A stretch of DNA of 64,000 bases, from contig CALVEO010000001.1 of NCBI GenBank assembly GCA_944326615.1, positions 1 through 64,000 on the forward strand, in the 5' to 3' direction. Shown here piece after piece: positions 7,764 through 17,575 of this stretch. This DNA is from Candidatus Gastranaerophilales bacterium. GTDB lineage: Bacteria > Cyanobacteriota > Vampirovibrionia > Gastranaerophilales > Gastranaerophilaceae. Positions within the stretch are counted from its first letter, which is position 1; every line of letters begins with the position of its first letter. Below the pieces are notes generated by a model. That model did not search any database and was not told the origin of the DNA. It saw nothing but the letters and a program-made list of their open reading frames with translations. Position numbers and translations under genes: made by a program.

Positions 7764-8609
7764 GTGAAGAGTGAAGGATACTTTTCGCGCAATGAACTTT
7801 TTTGGGGAGAAGAAAATCAAAAACTTCTTTCTCAGAAACATGTTGCCGTTTTTGGTCTCGGCGGGGTGGGCGGATTTTGTGCGGAAGCTCTTGCAAGAGC
7901 AGGTATCGGGAAATTAACGCTTATTGACTTTGATATTGTTTCTACAACTAATATAAATCGTCAGCTTGTTGCATTGCATTCAACAGTCGGACAAAACAAG
8001 ACAAAGCTTTTTGAGCAGAGGCTGAAAGACATAAATCCTGATATAAATTTGAATGTTATTGATGATTTTTATACGGGTAATATTGATTTGTCAAATGTTG
8101 ATTTTGCTGCAGATGCAATAGATACAATGCGTTCAAAAATAGAATTGCTTGAAACCTGTGTAAACAATAAAATTCCTGTTATTAGTTCAATGGGCGCAGG
8201 GAACAGAATTGATCCGACACAGTTATATATATGCGATATTTCCGAAATTGAAAACAAAAAAGCGCCGTTTGTATCAAATATAATTTATCAGCTTAAAAAA
8301 CGCGGGATTGAAAAGGGTATTACTGTTGTTGCAAGCAAAGAAAAACCTTTTGTACAGGAAAAGATTTCAGCGAATGAAAAAATAATTACAAAAAATGGTG
8401 AAGCTATTGAATTTACAAAGATTATCCCGTCATCAACTCCGTTTGTGGCAAGCTGTGCAGGAATTTTTATGGCATCATATATTGTGAAAAGTTTAATCAA
8501 ATACCCTCCCCTTGAGGGAGGGGCGAAATCTTTGAAAGCCCGCAAAGGGCGTAAGGCGCAGTTGTGCCCGTTTAGTGCGGGAGAAAAGATTTCGGGGAGG
8601 GGTAAGTGA
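7764..8609 (+). CDS. tcdA: tRNA threonylcarbamoyladenosine dehydratase (TcdA/CsdL), ThiF family
   Basis: An E1-like enzyme that cyclises t6A37 in tRNA to ct6A using ATP. It has the nucleotide-binding motif VAVFGLGGVGGFCAEALARA, then IDFDIVSTTNINRQ (arginine finger region), and the ISSMGAGNRIDPTQL segment typical of this subfamily. The start is GTG at 7764, within a short GTGAAGA repeat. The final about 35 residues (from YPPLEGGAKSL to GRGK) are encoded by a palindromic dispersed repeat (8503-8606) and do not look like enzyme. The stop overlaps the next gene's GTG. Confidence 0.85.
   Translation: MKSEGYFSRNELFWGEENQKLLSQKHVAVFGLGGVGGFCAEALARAGIGKLTLIDFDIVSTTNINRQLVALHSTVGQNKTKLFEQRLKDINPDINLNVIDDFYTGNIDLSNVDFAADAIDTMRSKIELLETCVNNKIPVISSMGAGNRIDPTQLYICDISEIENKKAPFVSNIIYQLKKRGIEKGITVVASKEKPFVQEKISANEKIITKNGEAIEFTKIIPSSTPFVASCAGIFMASYIVKSLIKYPPLEGGAKSLKARKGRKAQLCPFSAGEKISGRGK
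8503..8606. repeat. palindromic dispersed repeat forming the tcdA 3' end
   Basis: A compound palindrome: CCCTCCCCTTGAGGGAGGGG followed by CGAAATCTTTG, and after about 60 bases AAAAGATTTCGGGGAGGGG as the other arm. Related elements lie at 843-932, 17519-17575 and, in shorter form, near 12660, 59090 and 62665. It supplies the last codons of tcdA and the ribosome-binding site of the next gene. Confidence 0.75.
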
Positions 8610-9307
8610 ATATATTAGTAACAGGCGCTTCTAAAGGAATAGGAAACGCAATGGCACAAGAGCTTCAATCTATCGGCGAAGTATTTGTTACAGGCAGAGA
8701 TGAACAGGCGCTTACGGCTTGTAACGCTAAAGGTTTTTGTGTATGCGATTTATCAAAAGATATAAATATACTTGCTAAATTTATTGAAGAAAAAAGTATA
8801 GACGTGTTAATCAATAACGCTGGCGAGTATATTTATGCGGGGCTTGAAACTATGAATATAGCTGATATTCAAAGGCTTTATCAGACAAATCTGATAGCTC
8901 CTGCATATCTTATATCAAAAGCAATTCCTCACATGAAAGGCCAGAGATGGGGAAGAATAATAAATATCGGATCGATTTCCGGCGTTATGGGAGAAGCTTA
9001 TGCAAGCATTTATTCATCGTCAAAATCAGGGCTTATCGGCTTGACTAAGGCTCTAGCACTTGAACTTGCTGAATTTGATATAACCGTAAACACAATAAAC
9101 CCGGGCTGGGTAGAAACGGAGCTTGGAATGAATTCTATTGAAGAAAGCGAATTTTCAAAAGAAGAAATAATTGATACAATACCGCAAAAAAGATTTGTAA
9201 AACCCGAAGAGATAGCAAAATTTTGTAAATACTTAATTTCGGAAGATGCAAAAGGTATTACGGGGCAGTCAATAAATATTTGTGCAGGTTTAAGTGTTGG
9301 AATTTAA
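8606..9307 (+). CDS. short-chain dehydrogenase/reductase (FabG-like)
   Basis: NAD(P)-dependent oxidoreductase of the classical SDR family: cofactor motif TGASKGIGNAMA at the N-terminus, NNAGEY at about residue 72, catalytic serine in INIGSISGVMG, and the YSSSK active site (Tyr-x-x-x-Lys), with NTINPGWVETELG downstream. At 233 residues it is a standard single-domain SDR. The GTG start sits inside the tcdA stop region, with GGGAGGGG from the repeat as ribosome-binding site. The substrate cannot be told; FabG (3-oxoacyl-ACP reductase) is only one possibility. Confidence 0.88.
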   Translation: MNILVTGASKGIGNAMAQELQSIGEVFVTGRDEQALTACNAKGFCVCDLSKDINILAKFIEEKSIDVLINNAGEYIYAGLETMNIADIQRLYQTNLIAPAYLISKAIPHMKGQRWGRIINIGSISGVMGEAYASIYSSSKSGLIGLTKALALELAEFDITVNTINPGWVETELGMNSIEESEFSKEEIIDTIPQKRFVKPEEIAKFCKYLISEDAKGITGQSINICAGLSVGI

Positions 9308-10290
9308 CTTTGTATTTTATTCACAATATCCTGTGCCGTAATTTTTAAGCAGTCAAGTTTTTCGCATGTTGTTTGTCTGTGCTCCCACAGGCATGGTTTT
9401 ATCGGACAGTTATCCGATGCTTTAATAGGAATAACATTTTCGGATTGCGGAATTAATTTTTTATCATCGGTGGGTCCGAAAATTACATAGGTTTTTGTTC
9501 CCATAGCAACTGCAACATGAAGAGGTGCAGAATCAGAGCATATAAATTTTTCAGCTTTTCCTATTAATACTGCTAAATCTTTCAGACTTTTTGTTTTGCC
9601 GTAACAATTAGTGAAGAGTGAAGAGTGAAGAGTGATGCGAGAAAGAATTGTTTCTATTACTTCCTTGTCATCGGGGCCTCCGGCTAAAATAACATGTTTT
9701 CCGTTTTCAAGAAGCAAATCAACAGTCTGTGCCCATACATCCGCCGTAACTGTTTTTACCATTCCCTTTTGCACGCTCATTTTACTCACACCGGGGTGGA
9801 TTAGAACGGAATTTAGAATTTTTTCCTGTTTTTCAACATTAATTTCAGGCAAATAAGTTTTGTAGTTTGTAACAGGCGTTACAAGGTCATGATACATAGC
9901 GCAGGCATACTGTTTTTTATTTAAAGGTACAGCTTTAGTCAGTAGAATTCTGCTAAATTTACCCGTATCATAGCCGTATTTCTTTTTTATTCCTGTTAGT
10001 GTCAAAAGGATACTGATAAATTTGTTTCCGCCTGATGAGAAAACCATATCAAAATGCCCTTTTCGTGCAAGATACACAAGTTTTAAAAGTTCTGTGTATT
10101 TATTTTTCCCTTTAACGTCAATAAGGAATAAATCATCTATAATATCAGTTAAATCTTTTACGCTTTTACTTCTCGGCTCCAATGCAAGAGTAATTTTTGC
10201 TTCGGGAAATTCTTTTTTTAAAGATATAAGTGCGGGCAGAAAAAATATTTCATCACCTATTCCGCCAAAGTTGATAGCTAAAATATTCAT
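9304..10290 (-). CDS. glycosyltransferase family 9 (heptosyltransferase-like)
   Basis: GT9 enzymes add heptose or related sugars to lipid A core or other surface glycans. Here MNILAINFGGIGDEIFFLPA is the N-terminal family motif and FICSDSAPLHVAVAMGTKTY is the donor-binding signature, followed by FGPTDDKKL. Start chosen at 10290 to give the family MNIL start; an ATG 15 bp upstream is also in frame. A stretch reading LHSSLFT in the middle is encoded by a GAGTGAAG heptamer repeat (about 9610-9633) also found at 7749-7775, so the gene seems to have absorbed a small repeat without losing frame. Convergent with the SDR gene, 4-bp overlap. Confidence 0.87.
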   Translation of the reverse strand: MNILAINFGGIGDEIFFLPALISLKKEFPEAKITLALEPRSKSVKDLTDIIDDLFLIDVKGKNKYTELLKLVYLARKGHFDMVFSSGGNKFISILLTLTGIKKKYGYDTGKFSRILLTKAVPLNKKQYACAMYHDLVTPVTNYKTYLPEINVEKQEKILNSVLIHPGVSKMSVQKGMVKTVTADVWAQTVDLLLENGKHVILAGGPDDKEVIETILSRITLHSSLFTNCYGKTKSLKDLAVLIGKAEKFICSDSAPLHVAVAMGTKTYVIFGPTDDKKLIPQSENVIPIKASDNCPIKPCLWEHRQTTCEKLDCLKITAQDIVNKIQS

Positions 10291-10332
10291 AGCCTGATTA
10301 TACAATAAAAATATTTGTAGTAATATTAATTT

Positions 10333-11853
10333 ATGGTAAACAAAGTTACAACCGCAACAGTAATAGGGCTGAATGCTTATAAGGTTTCTGTGGAGACTGA
10401 TGTTCTAAACGGGCTTCCGGGTTTCACTATTGTGGGTTTGCCTGATACAGCTATAAATGAGGCGCGCGACAGAGTTCGTTCGGCCATAAAAAATTCGGGC
10501 TTTACATTTCCTGCAAAGAAAGTTGTTATAAATCTTGCGCCTGCTGATTTGAAAAAAGAAGGTTCAAATTTTGATCTTCCGATTGCAATAGGGCTTTTGA
10601 CAGAAGAAGGGGTATTGGAAGAAGATAAGATAAAAGATTATGCATTTATCGGAGAGCTTTCTCTTGACGGTACTGTACGCGGAGTAACAGGTGTTTTGCC
10701 TTTAATTCTCGGATTAAAGGAAGTAGGCGTGAAAAATATATTTGTTCCGGAAATTAATGCGGTAGAAGCTGCACTTGCAGGCGGAGTTAATATTTTTGGC
10801 GCAGGGTGTCTCGGTGATGTCGTTAATCATTTTTCGGATATTCAGATAAAGCCGACTGTAATTGATATAAATAAATATTTGACAGATAGTTCAAAACAGG
10901 AATATATTTATGACTTTAAGGATGTAAAAGGCCAGCAAAAAGCCAAGCGCGCTCTGGAAATTGCAGCAGCAGGCGGACATAATATGTTAATGACAGGTTC
11001 GCCAGGCTCCGGTAAAACCCTTATGGCAAAATGTTTTGCATCAATTTTACCGCCTCTTGAGCTTTCAGAAGCACTGGAACTTACAAAAATATACAGTATC
11101 TGCGGGCTTTTATCGCCAGATGAACCATTGATGACAAAGCGTCCATTCAGAGCCGTTCATCATACAGCATCGGCAAACGGAATAATTGGCGGTGGTTCTA
11201 ATCCGAAGCCGGGTGAAATTACGCTTGCCCATAGAGGTGTTTTGTTTCTTGATGAAATGGTAGAATTTCCGAGAAATGTATTAGAGGTTTTACGCCAGCC
11301 TCTTGAAGACGGAGAAATTGTTATTTCGCGTGCCAAACATTCAATCAGGTATCCTGCAAAATTTATGCTTCTCGGGGCGATGAATCCATGTCCATGCGGC
11401 TATCTCGGTGATAAAGAAAAACAGTGTACATGTTCCGAATTTCAGATAAGCAGATATAAAGCAAGATTATCAGGCCCTTTGCTTGACAGAATTGATCTAC
11501 AGGTCGAAGTGCCGCGGCTTACCGCAGATGAGCTTTTGAATACGCAGCCGTCTGCCGAAACTTCCGAAGATATTAGAAAAAGAGTTATTAATGCCAGAAA
11601 AATTCAGGCTGAACGCTATAAAAATGACGGAATTTTAACCAACTCTGAATTAACCTCCAGACTTATAAAAAAATATTGTACGATAGACAAGCAGAGCGCT
11701 GAATTATTAAAAATGGCTGCTGCAAAATATCAGCTTTCAGGCAGGCGCTATGACAGAATTCTAAAACTTGCAAGAACAATTGCTGATCTTGAAGGTGCCA
11801 AAGAAATTAAGCAGACACATCTTATGCAGGCTCTGCAGTACAGAATTAATTAA
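10333..11853 (+). CDS. comM: YifB/ComM family magnesium-chelatase-like AAA+ ATPase
   Basis: ComM is a hexameric helicase that promotes branch migration during integration of transformed DNA. The domain order is complete: an N-terminal Lon-protease-like domain (VNLAPADLKKEGSNFDLPIA), Walker A MTGSPGSGKTLMAKCF at about residue 225, Walker B LFLDEMVEF, the four-cysteine CPCGYLGDKEKQCTCS element, GPLLDRIDLQVEVP and the C-terminal helical domain with LSGRRYDRILKLARTIADLE. Length 506 is standard. Together with a type IV pilus it is compatible with natural competence, but no other competence gene is in the window. Confidence 0.93.
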   Translation: MVNKVTTATVIGLNAYKVSVETDVLNGLPGFTIVGLPDTAINEARDRVRSAIKNSGFTFPAKKVVINLAPADLKKEGSNFDLPIAIGLLTEEGVLEEDKIKDYAFIGELSLDGTVRGVTGVLPLILGLKEVGVKNIFVPEINAVEAALAGGVNIFGAGCLGDVVNHFSDIQIKPTVIDINKYLTDSSKQEYIYDFKDVKGQQKAKRALEIAAAGGHNMLMTGSPGSGKTLMAKCFASILPPLELSEALELTKIYSICGLLSPDEPLMTKRPFRAVHHTASANGIIGGGSNPKPGEITLAHRGVLFLDEMVEFPRNVLEVLRQPLEDGEIVISRAKHSIRYPAKFMLLGAMNPCPCGYLGDKEKQCTCSEFQISRYKARLSGPLLDRIDLQVEVPRLTADELLNTQPSAETSEDIRKRVINARKIQAERYKNDGILTNSELTSRLIKKYCTIDKQSAELLKMAAAKYQLSGRRYDRILKLARTIADLEGAKEIKQTHLMQALQYRIN

Positions 11854-12821
11854 AACCTGAGCGGATAATCTTTCGGAATTTTCCAGCCGTTCATCTGAAT
11901 TAATGCAGTACAATAAGCTCTTTCATTGCTAACTTCTTCTTTACATCCTTTGGCACTGTCATTTCTTAGCATTTCCTCTGTACCATCCCACTCCCACATA
12001 TAAGGTTCAACTCCTTTAGCGTAATGATATTTATTGCTTTCGGTATTTTCAGTCGGTGCAAATAAGAATGTGAAGCTTTTTGTGCCTCTATGTGCATAAC
12101 TTCCTCTTACTCCGCCTGATACTTGATTTTCTGTGATAGAATAATCTTTAGCATTTGGGTAAAATACAATAGATTGGGAACTAAATGCTGCAAGGCTGCC
12201 ATCTGGAAAATATACGATAGATTTTCCGGTTCCGTCATCACTAACTATTTTGGTTGCAATTATATATGGTGCAAAATATTTGTTGAAGTATTCAACGTTT
12301 GTAATTGGCTTACTGGTATCATCATTACCGGCTTCGTCTTGTTCATAAATCCTTTCATATTTATCCCACTGTGTCCTGTCGCCATAATCAACCTCCGCTC
12401 TTGCAATTACTTGATTCATAGTTGAATAGAATTTAGCAAGTCTTGTTTCTGCAACAGTTTTTCTATGATTAGCAAATAGGACAGGCATCGTCATTGCAGC
12501 AACAACACCGATAATTCCTAAGGTAATCAAGACCTCCGCTAATGTAAACGCGCAGCGTTTACAAGGTGAATAAGAGAATAAGTGAATAGGTGAATAAGTT
12601 CGTTTCGAGGAATTAGTGTCATGCTGAACTTGTTTCAGCATCTTATAATTACTTACTTCCTCTCCTATGGGAGAGGGTTGGGTGGAGGGCTGATTTTCAT
12701 CTTTAATTAGATTGTAATTACTTATCCTTTCTCTCCTTTGCAGGAGAAATCTGTAAACCCTCTCTATAATTTCATCCTGTCGGGGGGGGGGCAACTCAAA
12801 GCATCTCTATTAAACATTTTT
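11850..12821 (-). CDS. type IV pilin-like protein with C10 tract after the start (out of frame as read)
   Basis: The pilin body (FTLAEVLITLG, hydrophobic helix, variable middle, C-terminal MNGWKIPKDYPLRF) is intact from about 12546 down. The expected start is the ATG at 12821: AGGAGG seven bases upstream and a good promoter. From it the codons read MFNRDALSC and enter ten C (12782-12791). With ten, translation stops at a TAG after PPPDRMKL; with 8 or 11, the same ATG runs through about 80 codons into the pilin. Those intervening codons are dispersed repeats ending SPCKRCA before FTLAEV. The leader resembles that of the 63.0-kb copy (M-x-x-R-acidic-A-L-x-C-PPP). Internal starts lack a Shine-Dalgarno site. 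Tail-to-tail with comM. Confidence 0.8.
12553..12666. repeat. 114-bp repeat, identical copy at 62556-62669
   Basis: This segment (CAGCGTTTACAAGGTGAATA ... CTTCCTCTCCT) matches base for base the one at 62556-62669, 50 kb away. It contains a (GTGAATA)-like tandem run and the hairpin ATGCTGAA-CTTG-TTTCAGCAT. Both copies lie between the leader and the FTLAEV codons of a pilin gene and read in frame through it. Confidence 0.85.
12782..12791. repeat. G10 homopolymer (C10 in the pilin gene)
   Basis: Ten consecutive G on the plus strand, nine codons into the pilin reading frame that starts at 12821. Flanks are GTC on the left and CA on the right; the same 15-mer GTC-G10-CA recurs at 14106-14120. The translation of the overlapping frames confirms ten bases. 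Confidence 0.95.
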
Positions 12822-12845
12822 CATCCTCCTATATTTTATGTTTTT

Positions 12846-12874
12846 ATTATTTACTATTTTTTGCAGTTTGTCAA
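12846..12874 (-). promoter_or_regulatory. sigma-70 promoter of the 12.8-kb pilin gene
   Basis: TTGACA (12869-12874), 17-bp spacer, AATAAT (12846-12851) on the minus strand, 25 bp upstream of the ATG at 12821. No inverted repeat overlaps it, unlike the two HTH-linked pilin promoters. Confidence 0.7.
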
Positions 12875-12876
12875 GA

Positions 12877-13410
12877 TTAACCGGTTAAATTGAAAAATCC
12901 CGCAATAAGACCTACAAGGGCTGAAACTCCCAAATAAAACAACGGGTCTCGTTTTTCGGTAAGACTTGCTATAAATAAACCTGCAAGTAATATTATACCG
13001 AATAAATTTATACTGTTAATAAACATGTCAACACCTACAGCCGCCAAAAGTCCGCATCCTGCTGGTTTTAAAGTATAAATTACTGATTGAACGTATTTAT
13101 TATGCCTGAATTGTTCTAAAAGTTTTGATATTATTATAATTAAAATAAGAGAGGGTAAAATAACTGCAGCTGTTGCAATCAATGCCCCTGCAACTCCGGC
13201 GGTTGTAAATCCTGCAAAAGTTGCAACATTCACACCTACAGGGCCGGGCGTTATGGAAGAAACGGCAATCATATCTGCAAGCTGTTTTGTTGTGTACCAT
13301 TTTTGAACATCCGCAATGTGGTATAAAAAAGGCAATGTCGCATAACCGCCGCCGAATGAAAATAATCCGATATGAAAGAATTCAAGAAACAGCTTTAAAT
13401 ATATTATCAT
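12877..13410 (-). CDS. chromate transporter ChrA-type, half-size subunit
   Basis: One half of a split CHR-family anion transporter (177 residues, about six membrane segments). The FSFGGGYATLPFLYH and SSITPGPVGVNVATFAGF segments are the repeated CHR signatures. Two half-length CHR proteins encoded side by side are known to work together; the partner lies directly upstream with a 4-bp overlap. The pair may export chromate or another oxyanion; the true substrate is not visible. They lie between two pilin genes carrying identical GTC-G10-CA tracts. Confidence 0.88.
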   Translation of the reverse strand: MIIYLKLFLEFFHIGLFSFGGGYATLPFLYHIADVQKWYTTKQLADMIAVSSITPGPVGVNVATFAGFTTAGVAGALIATAAVILPSLILIIIISKLLEQFRHNKYVQSVIYTLKPAGCGLLAAVGVDMFINSINLFGIILLAGLFIASLTEKRDPLFYLGVSALVGLIAGFFNLTG

Positions 13411-13970
13411 TCTTCTTCTTTATCTCCGTATTCTATTTTCTTTTGGTACTGAGTCCATAAACCTATAAATATTGCAAGAATTATCAAAGCGGCCGGTGGA
13501 GCTTTGAATAATGCGGACAGAATAAATGTAATGAAAAAAATCCAGCATGTGAATTTATCCACAACACTTTTTCTCCACATTTCTTTTACTGCCAGATATA
13601 TTAATAAAACTACCCCTATTCCGACACCCCAGAAAATACTTTGAATGAATTTCATTCTGACGACTTCTTCAAGAATTCGTGCAATTAATATAATTGCTAT
13701 AAAAGCAGGCATGACAATACCCAGTGTTGCAGCTATTGCCCCCGCTGTTTTATGTAATTTGTAACCGACAAAAATTGCTGTATTTGCGGCAATAATGCCC
13801 GGAACACTCTGTCCTAATGCATAATATTCACATAATTCATCATCATCAATCCAATTTTTTTTATCAACAAGTTCCGACTGTAAAAGCGGTAATATTACGT
13901 ATCCACCGCCGAGCAATAAGGTTCCGACCTTAAAAAAAGTTTTAAAAATTTGGTATAAAGTCTTTTCCAT
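13407..13970 (-). CDS. chromate transporter ChrA-type, second half-size subunit
   Basis: Homologue and probable partner of the downstream gene: 187 residues with the CHR signature LLLGGGYVILPLLQ near the N-terminus, then ALGQSVPGIIAANTAIFVGY (the conserved proline/glycine motif) and several membrane helices. The stop region overlaps the start of the next gene (4 bp), so translation is probably coupled. C-terminal tail charged (KKIEYGDKEEE). Confidence 0.88.
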   Translation of the reverse strand: MEKTLYQIFKTFFKVGTLLLGGGYVILPLLQSELVDKKNWIDDDELCEYYALGQSVPGIIAANTAIFVGYKLHKTAGAIAATLGIVMPAFIAIILIARILEEVVRMKFIQSIFWGVGIGVVLLIYLAVKEMWRKSVVDKFTCWIFFITFILSALFKAPPAALIILAIFIGLWTQYQKKIEYGDKEEE

Positions 13971-14023
13971 AAACTTTATTATATAACAAGCATTATTTTT
14001 TTACAGGTATTATAACTTTAATA

Positions 14024-14052
14024 TTGAAAATTGTATAAATATAAGTTATAAT
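14024..14052 (+). promoter_or_regulatory. sigma-70 promoter of the 14.1-kb pilin gene
   Basis: TTGAAA (14024-14029), 17-bp spacer, TATAAT (14047-14052), 28 bp upstream of the ATG at 14081, which itself has AAAGGA seven bases before it. Confidence 0.7.
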
Positions 14053-14080
14053 TAGATGTAACAAAAGAAAGGATTAAGCA

Positions 14081-14789
14081 ATGAAAAGATTATTAACTTT
14101 AAAACGTCGGGGGGGGGGCAGTTTCTAGCTTTTTCCCTGGGTTTTACTTTGGCGGAAGTTCTTATCACGCTTGGTATTATTGGTGTTGTTGCAGCATTAA
14201 CAATTCCTACATTAATCTCAAAACATAGAGCAGAAGTTACCATGACTAAACTGAAAAAGTTTTATTCAAGCATGGCTCAGGCGCAAATTATGTCTATTAA
14301 TGATAACGGGGATGTCAGTACATGGGATTTTGTACAGAGTGGAGGAGTATCTAATAATGAAATTGTGCTGAATTGGTTTAACAAATATTGGAAACCTTAT
14401 CTCAATGCAGTAGAAATTATTGATAGAAAAGTTCTAAAAGATGATGAAGTTTTGGACGGCGGTATTGCTGTAAAAATGTCTGATGGGAGTATCGCTGTTT
14501 TTTCAGCTTTTGCCGGCGGTTATATGCATATATACTTATATACGGATCCGCAGGCTTTATATGATGATAACGGTGTTGATGGAAAAATAAGTTTTTATTC
14601 GGTTTTGGGCAAAATATGGGAAATTTTGAAGTTTACGGACAGAATAGCTGGTCCGATATAGAACAATTAAAATATAACAGCTGGGGCGGTTGTTATAAAG
14701 AAAATACAAGTAACGGGCATCCTTTATGTACAAGACTATTACAAATAAATGGCTGGAAAGTACCTGATGACTATCCATACAGATTTTAA
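14081..14789 (+). pseudogene. type IV pilin-like gene with G10 tract and a second frameshift
   Basis: From the well-placed ATG at 14081 the codons read MKRLLTLKRR into ten G (14109-14118) and then stop at TAG 14126. With 8 or 11 G the frame continues QFLAFSLG then FTLAEVLITLG, a textbook prepilin leader: basic start, Gly at -1, Phe at +1, Glu at +5. The body then runs to a stop at 14659-14661. The family's C-terminal end (NGHPLCTRLLQINGWKVPDD, then YPYRF) is present in another frame up to TAA 14787-14789, so a one-base loss lies around 14591-14612. The gene is therefore broken twice as read: one break is of the reversible type, the other looks like decay, a sequencing error or a second switch. 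Confidence 0.8.
14109..14118. repeat. G10 homopolymer in the pilin leader
   Basis: Ten G, ten codons into the gene starting at 14081. Frames on the opposite strand confirm the count. It forms the same GTC-G10-CA 15-mer (14106-14120) as at 12779-12793, in the same plus-strand orientation although the two genes run in opposite directions. Confidence 0.95.
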
Positions 14790-14792
14790 ATT

Positions 14793-14817
14793 AAAAAAAA
14801 CGGACATTATGTCCGTC
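14793..14817. terminator. terminator between the pilin gene and atpC
   Basis: Stem ACGGAC / GTCCGT with a 5-base loop. On the minus strand it is followed by eight T, so it is a good terminator for the atpD-atpC operon; on the plus strand the T-run is short. Confidence 0.75.
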
Positions 14818-14818
14818 T

Positions 14819-15211
14819 TTAATTATTAAGAGTAGCTTTTAATCGTGCCATGGCTCTTGCAACGGCCGCCTCTGCTCTTTTGGCATCAAGTTCTGCATCA
14901 GCTTCTGCCAGACGTGCCTGAGCACGTTTAAGAGATTCTTTAGCCCTTGCAACATCTATTTCATCCCCGCGTTCCGCTGTTGTCGTTAATATCAGAGCAT
15001 TATCATCTTTAAATTGGAAAACTCCGCCCATTGTCGTAAAATATTTAGGCTCGTTATTTTTTACGGCTTTAGTTACGCCGATGTCCAATGCAGCCATAAC
15101 AGGTACGTGGTTTTTTAAAATACCTATTTCTCCATCGGTTGTTTTTGTATAAACTTCATCAACATCTTCATCAAAAACAATTTTTTCGTTGGTTATTATT
15201 TTTAAATGCAT
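14819..15211 (-). CDS. atpC: ATP synthase F1 epsilon subunit
   Basis: Central-stalk subunit that couples rotation and inhibits ATP hydrolysis. The N-terminal beta-sandwich shows MHLKIITNEKIVFDEDVDEV and TDGEIGILKNHVPVMAALDI (the GxIGILxxHxP family motif), followed by the two C-terminal helices rich in Ala and Arg. The ATG at 15211 has GAAAGGG six bases upstream; a TTG 15 bp further out is not used here. It ends the atpD-atpC pair, ahead of a strong terminator. Confidence 0.95.
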   Translation of the reverse strand: MHLKIITNEKIVFDEDVDEVYTKTTDGEIGILKNHVPVMAALDIGVTKAVKNNEPKYFTTMGGVFQFKDDNALILTTTAERGDEIDVARAKESLKRAQARLAEADAELDAKRAEAAVARAMARLKATLNN

Positions 15212-15274
15212 AAAATACCCTTTCAAAAGATAGGATGTCAGGCAGGCTTTTAATCTTTTATAGCTGCCTTCCTT

Positions 15275-16696
<1,422 letters not shown>

Positions 16697-16904
16697 TTAT
16701 AAGTTAATTATATACGGAGAAAAAAAATTGGCAATGATATTTTTACAATTTAATTAATTGATTTGTCAAAGCTGTAATGAGTATCTGGTTTCTGTTATTT
16801 ATATTCATTTTTTTGAGAATATTTTTTTTAGTTTTGCAGTATCTTTGTAAGATATGTCGAGGTAGTCTGTTATAACCCTTGCATACATACCTGATGCAAT
16901 TGGC

Positions 16905-17120
16905 GTGGCAAGAAATACTATTGCGCGAGCCGAAACAGGTCTAAGTTTTCCAAATCATGAAAACTACATAAAAATTTGTTCTGTTTTAGGTATTGAGTTA
17001 AAAGAAGACGCTAATAATGTAAAAATAAAGCAAATCTGTGCTAAACTTGAAATGCTGGATGATAGTGCTTTAGATTTTGTTAATGCTATTCTTGATACAT
17101 ATATCACAAATAAAATTTAA
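16905..17120 (+). pseudogene. remnant of an XRE-type HTH regulator
   Basis: Reads GVARNTIARAETGLSFPNHE and then a helical tail (YIKICSVLGIELKE) ending at TAA 17120: this is the recognition helix and second half of a Cro/C1 HTH domain, with the first helix missing or out of frame. The GTG at 16905 lacks a Shine-Dalgarno site. It lies in a decayed region and overlaps a second remnant on the other strand. It could be expressed as a 71-residue protein, but I think it is a truncated copy. Confidence 0.5.
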
Positions 17121-17316
17121 CTTTTTCTATATCAACAAGTTTGTTTATTGCGGCGAAATATGCAAGCTGATCTCTGCTGCATAAGTTCAATTGCTTTTTT
17201 AGTTTTCTGACTTTGTATATTACCTTATTTATGTTGAATGAAAAATACTGTCGGGATATTTCTCTGTATGTTTTGCCGCTCAAAAGGTAGTAGAAAATTC
17301 TTTCATTATATAGACT
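17104..17316 (-). pseudogene. remnant of a LuxR/NarL-type HTH output domain
   Basis: An open frame of 70 codons without a start reads NERIFYYLLSGKTYREISRQ and continues with KVIYKVRKLKKQLN and SRDQLAYFAA. This has the shape of a LuxR-type HTH (the 'xLLxGKxxxEIA...V..VRKLKKKL' pattern). There is no upstream receiver domain: a stop lies directly before it, and then repeats begin. I interpret it as the 3' end of a lost response-regulator gene. Confidence 0.5.
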
Positions 17317-17344
17317 TCAAAATTAGAAAATAAGCCTTTTACTG

Positions 17345-17480
17345 TAAATGGCTTACCCTCCTATCTTCCTACCTTCCTACCCTCTAAATCAGCTTGCCCT
17401 CCTGCCTTCCTGACCTCCGTCTGCCCAATAGCCTACCCTCCTATCTTCTTATCTTCCTAACTTCTAAATCAGCCCTCTCC
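17345..17480. repeat. pyrimidine-rich degenerate tandem repeat
   Basis: Units like CTACCCTCCTATCTTCCTAC repeat with variation several times, including two copies of TTCTAAATCAG or CTCTAAATCAG at the ends of sub-blocks. The same motif, on the other strand and then in this orientation, recurs at about 59155-59285. No coding potential. Confidence 0.65.
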
Positions 17481-17518
17481 CTTGAGCCCTTCCCTTTTTC
17501 TGTACGGAATTGTGAATT

Positions 17519-17575
17519 TTTCATTGCAAGACCCCTCCTCGAAATCACAGATTTCGGTCCTCCCGCAAGGGGAGG
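17519..17575. repeat. palindromic dispersed repeat
   Basis: CCTCCTCGAAATC-ACA-GATTTCGGTCCTCC with CCCGCAAGGGGAGG after it: same family as the elements at 843-932 and 8503-8606. The rest of the 17.3-17.75 kb stretch shows no gene. Confidence 0.65.

Noticed and set aside
12541..12794. Translation of the 12-kb pilin from the TTG at 12794 or an internal ATG
   Set aside because: TTG within the tract flank and the ATG in the repeat lack Shine-Dalgarno sites, whereas ATG 12821 has AGGAGG and a promoter. I cannot exclude low-level internal starts.
12779..14120. Invertible segment flanked by the two G10 tracts
   Set aside because: The flanking 15-mers are direct, not inverted, repeats, and no recombinase gene is nearby; deletion is possible but inversion is not.
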